Under the pieces are notes generated by a model. That model saw only the letters and a list, made by a program, of their open reading frames with translations. It made no database searches and was not told the origin of the DNA. 64,000 bases of DNA from NCBI GenBank assembly GCA_047495785.1, contig JBLDXI010000026.1, forward strand, positions 310,001 to 374,000, given 5' to 3'. Positions 9,874 through 21,045 of the stretch are shown here, in pieces. Position numbers and translations under genes: made by a program. The stretch is from Lepidodermella squamata (taxonomy: Eukaryota > Gastrotricha). Every line of letters begins with the position of its first letter. Position 1 is the first letter of the stretch.

Positions 9874-12361
9874 ATGCTAGTTGCCCTGAGCAAAACGAAC
9901 CGCCCGCAGACAGCTTCAGCTGACTCGATGATGAACGAGTTCGATGTAGCAGCGTATCAGCAGAAAATGGTCGAAGCTACCCAATCGATCTGCCGGTTGT
10001 CGTATCGCAACTACAAGGGTGAATTGTGCCGAGCGATGGGCTTCCTCCTCGCCATCAAGTTGCCAATCAAAGGCAACGTATTTGGCCTCATGACAAATGG
10101 AACATTCCTGCCCCGCCACATCCTAGAATCGAGCCGATTCTTCTGCTTTGACATGGAATTCGATGAGTCTCTGACAAATATGAAGCAGCATACTATCACT
10201 GTTGCTCTTCATCGAGATATCGAAAGCTTTTACACCTCGGATCTGAAGCATCTTGATGTTACTTTTGTCGAACTACGGCCTCAAGTGCAGTTGGCTTTCG
10301 CTGCTAACAACTGCGTGTTCCTCAAGTCATCCGAAGAAGCTTTCCCTCCAACGGACCAAGACATTCTCATTGTCGATGAAACATTGAATTTAGCGAAATC
10401 ACGAATCTCGAGCAGTGGACGAATGCCTTCTGAACGACAGCTGACAAAGTTCGGTATGATCGGGTCGCCGGTTTTAAATGACTTCTCTTTCAGTGTAATT
10501 GCTGTTGCGAAAACTGGTGATAAGTTCTTCAAGAATGTGGCGACTGATCTTCGGTCAATTGTTCAGGATATTATTAAGGAGGGATTGAAGTTAGTCCCTT
10601 TACCTCCTCCGCCTCGGAAGTCTGTCATCGACAAAGAAATAACAACCATAGATGCGGTTAGTTCTATTCCTTATAAAACCTTTCATCTTCTAAATTTAAA
10701 TATATTTTCTCGCAGACTAAGGGAAGATTGGCCCATATCAGGGATTCGGTTGTTATTCCTTTCGCGATGCGAGCATCTATTTGTGCTCGTTTGAGAAGTA
10801 TGACTGAATTCCATTCGTTTTAATGGTCTTGAAATAACATTTTTCCAGATTTTCTAATACTCTCGGCTGATGATCTGCTCTCTTGCTCTGATGATCAAGT
10901 TAAGAGAGTCTTCCCGGAAGATAGCCTTCAAAAGGCTGTCACTAAATGGCAAAAAGCCATAAACAGGAATCCGGTAAGATTTTCCTATGTTATATCGTAT
11001 ATACAGCCGAATGGTTACCCTTGATATAGGATGAGCAACTTAGAAAAGAAACAAAGCCACAGCGTAAAATAGTGATTAACGGCTACGCTGCCAAACGAAT
11101 CATTAATTGCTTCAGAAATCCATTCAAGGTGAGAAATATACTTTGCGTTGAATGACTGCGTCACGTTTGGCCCGTCCTATAGCCTCGTTCTGCTGTTCGA
11201 ACTTGCTTGAGCGATCCTCAATTCTTCTCGTCGCTAGGGAAATCGCCTAAAACAAAACTCTTCGAAGCTCCTTGCTACATCCGAGCAATACTAAATATCC
11301 CAGAGCAGCCACCTCAAGACTCAAAAAGCAAACCGGGTACACCTGTCATCCTGATTCTGACTGCTGAAGGTCACGTAATCGCTCTAACAGCACTTGACTG
11401 GTCTTTCCGCTGGAAAACTCGCATTTCCCTACCGGAGCGGGAAAAATTAGACGCGGAAGATCAAGAAGAAAAAGAAAAAGAAGCTCCTCAGCCTATCGAT
11501 ATCGTTTATGCTGTTTACGACAACATCTTAGACAGCTTGTACATAGCATGTGGCGACAGTAATATTTACCGGGTGAAGCTGGCTATCTTGAAAGAAGCAG
11601 CTAGATCGCATCATAAATCAAAAGGCCAGAAGACGAGACCTATTGTTCCCTTGAAAACGCTTCTTGACTCAACAGCAACTGGTGGGAGGTGCTTCTGGGG
11701 ACTTTCGATCGACGTTAGATCAAGACTTCTCTTCGCTTGTGACAATGGAGGGGCTGTTAACGACATTTCAGTCTGGAAGCTACCTACCCCGGTTGAGACA
11801 TCGCCGAAACGAGCAAGTTTAGTAACTCCGATGGAGCTTATCGCTTCGTTGAAGGCCGATTTCTACCCTGCATTCTGCTCGTTTTTCACCCCGACTCGAG
11901 AACAAGCTGAAGGCATCATTGGAAAAGAGAATCTAGTAAATGCAACCAATTTTCTAGTTTTAGCAATTAGCGACTGGCGGATGAGTAGAATCGAGCTATT
12001 CGCCGGTCCCTTGATTGAAGATGAGGAAGATCTGGCCAACACTGAACTACGTCACATCAGCACTGTGGCTAAGAAAGACACGGCTAACCCAACGCGACCT
12101 GGCTACATCTCAAAACCCTGTGAAATCTCGTTCGATGAAAACGGCAACTTGATAGCCGCTGATCAAATGAATAACCGAGTTCTAATCTTTGGACTCAGCA
12201 GTGATGGAGGTGACGGCAGGCCATTGAAATGTGTTTGGTCCTCGAAATCTATTAACTGCGTGGTCGAGAGATTTGCGTTGGCTGTTACGCCTAATACCGG
12301 TCGCCCGGCTCTTTTGACCCATGCTGATTATAACACTCTAGTATCTTTCGAATCGTCGTAA
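9874..12361 (+). CDS. Trypsin-like (probably inactive) domain fused to an NHL-type beta-propeller
   Basis: Five exons: 9874-10656, 10716-10797, 10849-10973, 11030-11128 and 11183-12361. Residues about 30-220 resemble the trypsin-like peptidase module with the pattern SICRLSYR..GFLLAIKLP..GLMTNGTFLP. In family members the last block reads xxTNNHVL, where His is catalytic; here it is TNGTFL, so His is missing. The C-terminal ~390 residues begin LSDPQFFSSLG and contain propeller-like blades such as VNDISVW and an NHL-like stretch (PCEISFDENGNLIAADQ). The last region is clearly related to the C-terminus of the kinase gene at 61.8-64 kb (DPQFF, NDISIW, LGNIIIGD). No signal peptide or membrane segment is visible, so a cytosolic scaffold or sensor is inferred. 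The start could lie further upstream. Confidence 0.7.
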
Positions 12362-13025
12362 TAGAACTCAGAGCTTCCTTTAAATTGATTATCACATTGA
12401 GTAGTAAAATGATATACGTTTCGCCATAATATCGGGAATGTTTTTGTTACCCCTGGTGCGCTAGAGAGTTAATGTTTACCTTTCAGAAGCGCCGTATCTT
12501 TTACGGGCAACTTGCACGGAAAAATAACTCAACACCTATGCTCGATAAACGATAACATCACGAAGCCATGAGGCGAAGAAAGCCGATTACTTGGATAAAA
12601 TGAAGCACCCTGTTATGAATTTCACATTAGTGAATCCTTTAGAATGCATCACTGGCTAATTTTACTGATACTTAACGGAAAATCAAGAATGCATGACGAG
12701 AAATCCGGCCTGATTGTTTGCATTCATCGTAGGTCTCTGAAGGCCTAAATAGCAACTTAGCGTTCGCTCTACTTTTGATCGCTCTCACTCAGATTATCGA
12801 ACGAAAACAATGAGTCCATTGATTTTTCACGATCGCTAACGGCCGCCTCGCCTGCGTTGGTCCCAACGGAGCGCGCCTTAGAGATGACCTCCATTAATAA
12901 TCGATTTAGGCCTCCTCAACAATGCGAATCTTAAATTACGCCATTCCTTGCCGTTTCTTGATTTCCCCTAAGTTGAATTTATTTTCATAATTTTTCAGAG
13001 ATTAATTCGCGTTAATTCATCCATT
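12362..13025. other. Intergenic
   Basis: No coding signal is seen. A ttttcag near 12994-13000, 19 bases before the next ATG-containing exon, suggests a 5'-UTR intron or a trans-splice acceptor for the small gene that follows. Confidence 0.45.
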
Positions 13026-13329
13026 ATGGCTAACTGGGCTATGGTGTCGGGAATATCGCGGCGCCGCTCGCATAAAGCAAAGCAACAGCCGCACGCCCAC
13101 CCGGCCCAACTTAACGCTGATCAATCGGCTGCTCCCGCCCCATTCGACCAGCCAGCGCCGAGTGTGCGCGACGAATTAGCCAGAGTTTTTAAAGGTATCT
13201 ATTTTTTCATCCCAAATATCCTATTTATTTCAATATTTTTGATGACCCCATGTTTTCAGTAGTGCGCGCAGGAAGCTTCACCATTCGAGAAAAATGCCAA
13301 GCATGTAAATTGACAAACAAACTAACGTA
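13026..13329 (+). CDS. Small two-exon gene, unrecognised
   Basis: Exon 1 (13026-13194) starts MANWAMVSGISRRRSHKAK and runs through a Pro/Ala-rich stretch to SVRDELARVFK. A 65-base intron (gtatct...ttttcag, ending 13259) leads to exon 2, which encodes VVRAGSFTIREKCQACKLTNKLT and a stop, giving about 79 residues. The frame is kept across the splice. The N-terminus is basic and disordered. The short C-terminal part has one CxxC. It could instead be a 5' alternative exon set of the downstream potassium-channel gene, whose own N-terminus is similarly basic and disordered. Confidence 0.4.
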
Positions 13330-13735
13330 AAAGCCCTATTCCCTTACATTTTTAACCCCGATTATTATATACGATAGTTCTCATTTTAGACATGCACCAA
13401 AAATAGAACCAGCCCTTAATAAATCATCGGATAATCGATGATATACGGTCTATAAAAAGCTCTTTCGTAGAACTGACCATAAGCATCCCCCGTAATTGCC
13501 CTGTTATCTTTGCTGTTCAGAAAAAGGGTACTGTTATACTCTCTTTAGGGGGTATATCGCGTTGTTTTTTTCCACCTTGCGCGCGGTATAGAACGATCAT
13601 TGCCTTCCGTTATAATGCCAAGCATAATAATATACCATCTGCATCGTTGAGTCACGCACTTTATTATTAGATCACGGAATATTTTTACCGCAAAATGTGT
13701 AAGTGATTTATTGATAAAATTAATTAACACGCAAA
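13330..13735. other. Intergenic
   Basis: AT-rich sequence with no gene. It probably contains promoter elements for the exon starting at 13736. Confidence 0.4.
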
Positions 13736-14066
13736 ATGTTCGCGGCTGCGAGTCGACCGCGGCAAAGCCGTGCGCCGCAATCGTCACACTCGTCTGGCCT
13801 GGTCGCTTCATTCTTTTTTGGTGGAAACTCATCCGGTTCGCAACACCCAAGCGCAGCACTTCTCACATCTCCAGCCGCTAAAACATTAGCTAAAACTGCT
13901 CAAACCTCCGGCCAACACTCGTCTGCTCCAAGAAGGCGAAAACGCAGCCGTCGAAATGCAATCATCATGACCAGTGAAGATGAAGAAGTGGCGGAGGACA
14001 GTTTGGACGATGCTGAGCGGGCTGGAGAGAAGGCTCGACATCGACGCACCTCACAGCAGAAGGACG
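13736..14066 (+). CDS. Putative disordered 5' exon upstream of the potassium-channel gene
   Basis: An open exon begins MFAAASRPRQSRAPQSS and is rich in Ser, Ala, Arg and Pro. It contains a strongly basic run (RRRKRSRRNA) followed by an acidic stretch (SEDEEVAEDSLDDAE). A candidate donor follows KD at 14067 (gtacatc). Composition matches the disordered N-terminal exons of the channel downstream. I could not join it in frame to the 14316 exon with one simple splice, so it may be an alternative 5' exon, need an unseen small exon, or be a separate gene. Confidence 0.4.
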
Positions 14067-14315
14067 GTACATCACGAGAAAATCATCCCGGGATCATTCA
14101 AATTATCACCTTAATTATTTGAAAATCAGGTTTCGGTTTCCAACTTATAGATTTCATTCAGTCCCACTTGCTGGGTAATTGCAGCGCGAGGGCATTCTTC
14201 ACCTCTCAATTAGAAAGAATTTGATTGATTAGAAACGAGCTGTATCATCTAAATAGTAGCGCTATTCGCTTAATCTTCCCATTTCTTTCTTTTTTAATGT
14301 ATTGAGCACTAAAGC

Positions 14316-16490
14316 ATGTTCCATGCCGCTTCTACTCCGTATAGGCCTGTGAAAAGACGGGGTGCTATCCGTCCTTCTAGATCTACCCCCGCTATTATGG
14401 CAAATTTCCAAGAAGGTTTTCGCTTCACTAACAACCTTTTGCACTATCTACAAATGTCTCCAAATAATTCCTGCATTTTCTTTCATTTTCAGTCTCTCGG
14501 CGAACCTCAAACACTGCTCAGCCGCTTTCCGCTGCTCAGCAATCGATTGCGAAGAGAAAATCTATAGTACCGCACCTTGTCAGGTCTTCATCAGGTCCTC
14601 AAGATGCTGGTTCGACAGCGGAGTTGGTGGACCTGCCTCGGAGTTGTGCCCTTCTCGCGCCGAGGAGAGTCACTAATTTATCGAAATATTCCCAGGCCTC
14701 TTTTTCACCGGCACCTCCCCCGCCACCGGTTTGGCCTATTCGAGCACCGGCCCGTGACACGTCACCGTCATCAAGCGACGTCGACGATAAAATACTACCG
14801 AAGACCCATCCTGTCACTGCGATTCTAGAGGAAGACGATGTAGACGACGAGCTAACCGAGTCTGATGAAAGTAATACCCTTCAAATAATCACCCGTGTTA
14901 ACTAACAAAAATTACTTACAAAATATACTAACAGCTCGAGCTAGATCCGAAAGGGTTGTTAAAGAAATCATGGATATGGCCAAGCCCCCTTTGCCGCAAC
15001 AGAGGTCTTTGGATGAAACAGTGACCTCGCAACGCAAAAGCAAGCGATGGTTCGGTAAAAAAGATAAGGATGCGGAGAAAAATATGACGAAGAGCCTATC
15101 TGCCCCGAACAAGCTTGCCATGATCGCAACGGCGTCGCTTATGATGATAAACGCTAGCATTGTCGGGATTAGTCGGAAACCAAAGCCACCTGTAAAGAAG
15201 ACCCATCCTGAAACAGACTCCGAGGGTACTTTGAATGCATTATTCCCACGCTTTTCCATGCATGCTTAGATGTATTTGTCAAAATTTGCGTTTTCAATTT
15301 CCTGAGATTCAGAATTGAAAGATATTTTTATTTCAGATGAAAAGCACGATTGCGGCAAGGAAGGGTGCGAAATCGTCCGGATCAATATTAGCGGAATGCC
15401 TTATGACATTCGATTAGCTGCCCTCAACAGTAGGCCTGATACTCTACTTGGAAATCCAATCAAAAGAATCGAATACTGGGACCCTGTTCGCCAGGAATTT
15501 TTCTTCGACCGATACAGACCAACATTTGAAGCAATTTTCGAGTACTATCAATACGGCGGGAAGTTGAAACGGCCGAAGCATGTCCCTGAAGATGTTTTCC
15601 TTGACGAGGTCAAATTTTTCGAAATCGAAAAATCATCAGTCGATGAATATCTGCGCGAAGAGGGTTACGTCGAGGAGAAATACGAATTACCCGAGGGTGA
15701 GCTGGCTAAGAAGATCTGGATTATGTTCGAGTACCCTGAAACTAGTCGGCTAGCCTTCGTAGTTGGTCTAATATCGATCGTCTTTACAGTTGTTTCAATC
15801 GTTTCATTCTGCCTAGAGACACTACCTCAATTCGCGGCGATCCACGTTTGTGTAGACCATAAACCTAATTTCGTCGAGCCTTTCTTCGTTATCGAAACGA
15901 TATGCACTGCCTGGTTTACGTTTGAATACTTGATGAGACTCAGTGTTTCGCCCAACAAATGGACCTTCCTGCGTAATTTCAAGAATATCGTCGATTGCGC
16001 AGCTGTTGTTCCTTATTACATCTCTCTTTTTACAACTTTGTACAAGATGGACTGTGAAACGTCGAAAGGAAGTGCCTCACTTGGGTTTCTAAGGGTCGTT
16101 CGCTTGGTTCGAGTCTTCAAATTGACAAAGCATTCAGCTGGTCTTCAAGTTCTCATGTTAACTTTCAAAGCATCTTTCGGCGGTCTTGGCTTATTTTTAG
16201 TCGCCCTGTTCGTCTGTATGCTGCTATTTTCTTCAACAATTTACTACGCCGAAGTTGGCCAACCAAATGCTACGATCGATTCTATTCCGGACGCGTTTTG
16301 GTGGAGTATAATTACGATGTGTACTGTCGGCTATGGTGATGAGTATCCAGTCTCAGTTTGGGGAAAAGTTGTTGGGTCGATCTGCGCAATTGCCGGCGTT
16401 CTGACACTAGCTATACCCGTTCCGATCATCACGGAGAACTTCAATAAATTCTATGCTCATAAATCGAAAGCTAAACCACCTACGAGTTGA
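14316..16490 (+). CDS. Shaker-type (Kv1) voltage-gated potassium channel with a shortened S4 and long disordered N-terminus
   Basis: Exons about 14316-14415, 14493-14870, 14935-15235 and 15337-16490. The first three encode a ~250-residue low-complexity, Ser/Pro/basic N-terminus. The last single exon holds the whole channel core. It starts with a T1 tetramerisation domain (INISGMPYDIRL, PDTLLGNP, EFFFDRYRPTFEAI) that matches Shaker rather than Shab, Shaw or Shal. S1 to S6 follow, with S4 = LRVVRLVRVFKLTKHS, the pore signature TMCTVGYGDEYPV and the S6 PVP motif (LAIPVPIITENF). Compared with Shaker, S4 lacks one Arg-containing triplet. Other hallmarks (FCLETLPQF after S1, IPDAFWWSI before the filter) are kept, so a working K+-selective tetramer is expected. 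A poly(A) signal lies near 16583. The start methionine is the least certain part. Confidence 0.85.
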
Positions 16491-16640
16491 AACAAATTGG
16501 TTGCTACTATAGACTGAAAAATCTTCATCGTTGTAGAAATTAATTGTCTTTATTTTCAGAGCAGCTTTCACGGCGTAATTTAATAAAATAATGCTGATAC
16601 ATGAACTATTTTTGAAAATGAAGTTGTTTATATGGGTTGG

Positions 16641-17046
16641 CTACTTGGCTTGTCCAGTCATGATTTTTCGAGCTACAACTTGAGCCCAAAGATAGAAGCT
16701 GACCTTGTTCTCACACATTTCGATTGACTTCAACACAGATAAGCACCGCATAAGCCGTTTTCGATAGTCGTGTTGCCCGACCCATTTCAGAAGTTCAAGC
16801 AGATCATTGGAACTGCTTTTTGCTATGTAGGTCTCGACCCTGTTTATTAGCAGGCGTTGAAGCATGTCTGGAAGATGGAAATACGACTATTAAGGGTTGG
16901 AGAATGTTATAAATCAAAATGTTACCTGATTTGGATAGTTTCGAAGCGGTAAGCTTAAGGAGATCATTCTTTCGAACAGCCTTGGAAGAATCACATGAAT
17001 GTAATCCGTAGATAATAACAATTAGAACCGCAATAAAAATTGCCAT
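16641..17046 (-). CDS. Small secreted protein, paralogue of the 21.4-kb gene
   Basis: Exon 1 (17046 to about 16926) encodes a hydrophobic signal peptide (MAIFIAVLIVIIYGLHSC) and ends ...KLSKSG. A ~60-base intron joins it to exon 2 (about 16867-16641), which ends in QVVARKIMTGQAK. The mature protein is about 95 residues, helical and basic. It shares with the gene at 21435 the C-terminal pattern RCLSVLKSIEMCENKVSFYLWAQ (pattern shown split: RCLSVLKSIEMC / ENKVSFYLWAQ), the intron position and the phase. A TATA-like element (atttatataaac) lies about 50 bases upstream of the ATG. I do not recognise the family; two conserved Cys spaced by ten residues could form a disulfide. Confidence 0.72.
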
Positions 17047-17759
17047 TTTCGTCGCTACTGAGCTTTGCCAGGTTTATATAAATGGTGATAGCTTTCAATG
17101 TCTCACTCCTTAATGAACGGCGACCTTTTTTCTTGGGTGATATACGTGTCGTGGACAACTGGAATCGCATTACCTAATTAATTTACGGCGAATTGACGCT
17201 CGTGATAGAATAAAAAATGCGCAGATTGATGATGACGCGTCGCATTTATTTAGCCATTGAATCATTGAAGTGTGTACAATATGTACAAACCGCTGTGGTC
17301 ATTCAAAATCAATGAACAATCATTTTCAGAGTGACTAATTTAATATGAAAAAACCAACAAACGTCAAGGTAATTTAAACATATCGCATAATAAGCAGGAC
17401 GAAACAACAGTCATATTCTAAATAATTGAGGCTAAAAAATTAAAAAATCGGGCAGACATGTCGGCCAATCAAAGCCAAAACTATTTTGAATATTTAGGAT
17501 GGATTTTAGTTCTTGTTATTTCTACAGCAGAATACAGAGCTTGAACTGAAATTGGCTGAACTCAAAGATTTTCGAGGGGTTCCTTGCGGCTGAAACTAAT
17601 TGAAATGGTTAAATATGGTTGAATTTGAATCTTTCTTTAATTTGATGATTATGATAGATGAAAAGGGTAATTATACCATCTGAATTACACGTTCTAGAGA
17701 GTCGTGTTTCACCCAGAATGTTCCATCGGGCTTCCTTTCCAGATTTCGGGCTACACTGT
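17047..17759. other. Intergenic
   Basis: Between divergently and convergently placed genes I see a TATA-like element near 17075 (minus gene) and AT-rich sequence. I see no gene. Confidence 0.5.
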
Positions 17760-18797
17760 TTAATATATAGACCTATTGAGCATGAAGACAATTCTTGAAA
17801 ACTCAGGCACCAAGTAAAATCCGTCACTGCTTGCTTGCAAACTTGATGAAAGAAGACCATGATGTGCAGCGAAATATCCCACTCCAGCAGCTTGCCACTC
17901 GACCCGAGTGATATGGCCGCGAAAGTCTGCTACGTCAGATCCTTCCTCAACATTGAACACCCTAGTTATCCAACCACTTATAATACCATCACTTCCACAT
18001 CCTCCACTACCAAAACTGAACATTTCGGCCCAGAACTTGGCATTCATCTCCTTTGCCAGGACATCAGTCAGCATTTGACTTGCAAGAGCAGCAACTTCGC
18101 CTAGGTAATCCACCATTCTTTGGGATGAAGCGAGTAGCAACTGCCATTTCAAGGTAGCCTCGATTATTGAAATCCAGTCCTGCGCTTCTCCCTCCAGTCT
18201 CACCCTTGGTATCCCGCATTTCATAGTGCTGTATTGATAGTAAGGCGAAACAGCCTCCGCAAACGCTGCGTATCTTGCCTCCTCGGAAATGCCAGTATCA
18301 GTCGAGAATCTGGGCAGTAAACCAACGATATTCGACGGCATCTTCGTCCTCAAAAGTGTGATCACAGAGCTAAGATTTATAGCTCTTTCAGGATCTTGGA
18401 AAACAATGACCGTTTGCAATCGGCTTGAATTTGTGAACAAATCCCGATTCTGCTCTACATTACGCTGAACGTGCTGGGAAATCACGTTCAACACTGTAAA
18501 GTAGAACATGTCAGGTCGCATAACAGCTCCAATATGGTCAGCCCAACATTTGACAAGATACATAGCCAGATTTTGATGGTAGTAATCGGCGACGTTTGGC
18601 AGGGTTGTTGTGACATGGGGTTGATAGGTCGTCCCATCACTTTCACCTGTGTTGAGAGATGACACTGCCCTTAGCAATTCTCGCCTCATGAAGTCTCGAT
18701 CTTCGCCGAACGGATTCAGAGTTAAGTTGCCTTTCAAGTTCAAACTCAAAGATTGAACACAAGGAAGAAGAAATAATATTAACATAGTCATTTTCAT
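17760..18797 (-). CDS. Secreted DUF4419-family protein
   Basis: Single exon of 345 codons. MKMTMLILFLLPCVQSLSL is a signal peptide. The body has DUF4419 hallmarks as I recall them: IGAVMRPDMFYFTVLN (the xRPDxxxxxxL block), MKCGIPRVRLEGEAQDW (CGIPxVxLxGxxxDW), FWAEMF, and a C-terminal ISGWI followed by ITRVEWQ. Family members are about 350 residues, so the length fits. The biochemical role of DUF4419 is not known to me. Secretion is unusual and is shared by the paralogue at 40.4 kb only if that gene has an unseen first exon. A TATA-like element (tataaaat, minus) lies about 40 bases upstream. There are no introns, unlike most neighbours. Confidence 0.75.
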   Translation of the reverse strand: MKMTMLILFLLPCVQSLSLNLKGNLTLNPFGEDRDFMRRELLRAVSSLNTGESDGTTYQPHVTTTLPNVADYYHQNLAMYLVKCWADHIGAVMRPDMFYFTVLNVISQHVQRNVEQNRDLFTNSSRLQTVIVFQDPERAINLSSVITLLRTKMPSNIVGLLPRFSTDTGISEEARYAAFAEAVSPYYQYSTMKCGIPRVRLEGEAQDWISIIEATLKWQLLLASSQRMVDYLGEVAALASQMLTDVLAKEMNAKFWAEMFSFGSGGCGSDGIISGWITRVFNVEEGSDVADFRGHITRVEWQAAGVGYFAAHHGLLSSSLQASSDGFYLVPEFSRIVFMLNRSIY

Positions 18798-18894
18798 TAT
18801 TTTAATCTGTACGAAACGAAGATATAGTTTAACATTTTATACGTGAAATTATCACAATTAGTCAAGTTAGTTAATGATTAATGATAGAGCTAAA

Positions 18895-20193
18895 CTAAAC
18901 ATTACTCAAAAGCAATTGTGTTGCGAGATATTTTGAGTATTCTTGTCCCCTGCAGAATGTAGACAGCTCGTTGAATTTCTCTCGAAATACAGCCACGTTA
19001 AACTTGGGAAACATAGTCTTCACTAAGTTCGACATTTTAAACGGGTGAAATGCAATGGTTTTGTTGAAATTAATCATCTCATTCACAGGCATATCAAGTG
19101 GCAGTCCATTCACAAAATTGTTAGAACCATCAATGATTCCAACTGTTGATAAATTAAGGCATAGGAATGTGTTAGGAACTGCGATCTCTTGAAACACTAA
19201 ATGCTTAGCGAACACTTTGAACATTGCTGTTACTAGAGGAAAGTCTTGCTTTGAAATGTAGAAGAGTTCGGTTTGGCCGCCGCCAAGAAGCCTCCCTTTA
19301 GCTCCAGTGTATCTGACTAGATCAGCCAAGCAATCAGCCAGAATTTTCGATTCCTTATCAGATACTGACTTGCTTTCCTCCAAATCCTTAAGAGCAGCTA
19401 GAGATTGTTCTTTGTAGAATTGTGGCCACAGCCATTCGACTTCTTCACTCGAGCATGAAGTTTCGTTCCAGTCACATCTCTTCATAGTCCGAATGTCATA
19501 AACCATCCGCCTCTTCAGGGGTAAGGAATAACTCCTATCCAGATCGAACTCAGGCTTGAAGATGAAGTCCCAGTAACTGAATAGAACATCGTCGTGGGCG
19601 AAGAAAACTCCAGAGACTGATTTCAACTCTGTCCTCTCCAAAACTTGGCTTACACATGAGTAAATCGTCTCTCCGACATCTCTGTAGTAAAAGCTGTAAC
19701 TCACAAATCGATCGGTGAAGAATTTGATGAAATCTTCAGAGGCATCCATGTAAAACCGCCTGAGTTGGACGTGCATGGTTGTCGACTTTCTCGCAGGTCC
19801 ACAAAAGTAGATTTCAGCGAAGACGCGACCATAAATTGCGTTGACCAGCGGCGACACTAGGTACTGTCTTTGCTTATTGAAACCAACGACAAGAATGGTT
19901 GAATTTTTCAATTGCTTCAGTCGATTCAATGCATCGCTGGTTAGTTCACTGTCGTAGGGAAGTTTCAAATGGTCTGAGATCCCTAGAGGATTTCTCGGCC
20001 CTCGACTTTGGTCGAACCAGCATAGCTTTTTCGAGGTTATATAGTCTGATTCTGACCAGAAGTCGTCGAATTTGTTAACTACGGCTGTGCCGAAATTCGG
20101 TAAATTGAAACTTAGGCGGTAATTAACAATGAAGGATAGCAAGAACAAGAAGCTAGCTGTTGGCAATAGCCAGAGTGTTGTATGAGTCTGCAT
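18895..20193 (-). CDS. Type II membrane protein of a glycosyltransferase-like family
   Basis: Single exon of 432 codons. The start MQTHTTLWLLPTASFLFLLS forms an N-terminal signal anchor, as in Golgi enzymes. Beyond it are a Rossmann-like start (STILVVGFNKQR), an acidic motif VFFAHDDVLFSYWDF, and a late block GGGQTELFYISKQDF ... LVFQEIAVPNTF. I recall similar xxxDDVLxxxW and xFLEIAVP blocks in uncharacterised eukaryotic glycosyltransferase-like proteins; the DD could bind metal and nucleotide sugar. That function is inference. Two NxS/T sites sit on the lumenal side. It lies head-to-tail upstream of the DUF4419 gene, about 100 bases from that gene's start. Confidence 0.55.
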   Translation of the reverse strand: MQTHTTLWLLPTASFLFLLSFIVNYRLSFNLPNFGTAVVNKFDDFWSESDYITSKKLCWFDQSRGPRNPLGISDHLKLPYDSELTSDALNRLKQLKNSTILVVGFNKQRQYLVSPLVNAIYGRVFAEIYFCGPARKSTTMHVQLRRFYMDASEDFIKFFTDRFVSYSFYYRDVGETIYSCVSQVLERTELKSVSGVFFAHDDVLFSYWDFIFKPEFDLDRSYSLPLKRRMVYDIRTMKRCDWNETSCSSEEVEWLWPQFYKEQSLAALKDLEESKSVSDKESKILADCLADLVRYTGAKGRLLGGGQTELFYISKQDFPLVTAMFKVFAKHLVFQEIAVPNTFLCLNLSTVGIIDGSNNFVNGLPLDMPVNEMINFNKTIAFHPFKMSNLVKTMFPKFNVAVFREKFNELSTFCRGQEYSKYLATQLLLSNV

Positions 20194-20429
20194 TCATTGT
20201 TGTAAAAAGCAAACGCAACAATGGCTCTCTATTGATAGCAGTGTGAGTCATATAGCTACCACTGCACCCGAGTAAGGAGAATGCACGCACCAAAGCGGCT
20301 TAATTTTACACAAAATAAAACTGTTCCTGCAGCCTTTTGGCTGTTGACATCCTGGAGATGAAGTGGGAAAGGCGCCTAGAAGCCTTTCTAAAATAAATAA
20401 AAGTCTGGCCTCGCACTAGGGATTGGAAT

Positions 20430-20625
20430 CAGCGGCAGACCATCGCAACAGCAAATAGCCAAAACAGCAAACGCGACAAAACAGCAACTTTTTCAATTTG
20501 CGACATAACAGCAGAAACACGATGCATCTTTTGCATACTAAGTTTTCGCTGTTTTGTCGCAAAAATAAAATTTGCTGTTTTCGCCGTATTCGCTGTTCTG
20601 CGCAGTTGCTGTTTTGTCGCCGTAA
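20430..20625. repeat. MITE-like element, gacaaaacagcaa family, copy A
   Basis: An inverted-repeat element built from alternating motifs gcgacaaaacagcaa and its complement ttgctgttttgtcgc. It begins ggcagaccatcg and ends gttttgtcgccgtaac. It is in the opposite orientation to copies B and C. There is no coding capacity, so it must be moved in trans, if at all. Confidence 0.75.
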
Positions 20626-20834
20626 CAAATCCGCACGATTGAAATTCAAGACATTTTTTTCCAAAGATTTTTCGAAGGAGACACCTCATAATAATGTAAT
20701 GTATCATTTCAACCGCATTTTCAACAACTGCAACCACTATCTTACCCGATGAAGCTCATCATAGTGAAAATGTTAGTCTATCCCCAAGATCATCGCTCGG
20801 GTCACATGACTAATTACCGCGTGTCAATAATTGA

Positions 20835-21045
20835 TAAGGTACGGCGACAAAGCAGAAACTTCGCGAAACATCGAATGCGACAAAACAGCAAATTTTTTAT
20901 TTCGCGACAAAACAGCGAAAACTTACTATGCAGAAGATGCATAGTGTTTCTGCTGTTGTGTCGCAAGTTGAAAAAGTTGCTGTTATGTCGAGTTTGCTGT
21001 TTGCTGTATTGGGTATTTGCTGTTATGACCGTCTGCCATTACGAA
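20835..21045. repeat. MITE-like element, gacaaaacagcaa family, copy B
   Basis: Starts acggcgacaaagcagaaac and ends tgttatgaccgtctgcc. The inner block cgcgacaaaacagcgaaaac, then ttactat and a loop, is shared almost exactly with copy C. Confidence 0.75.
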
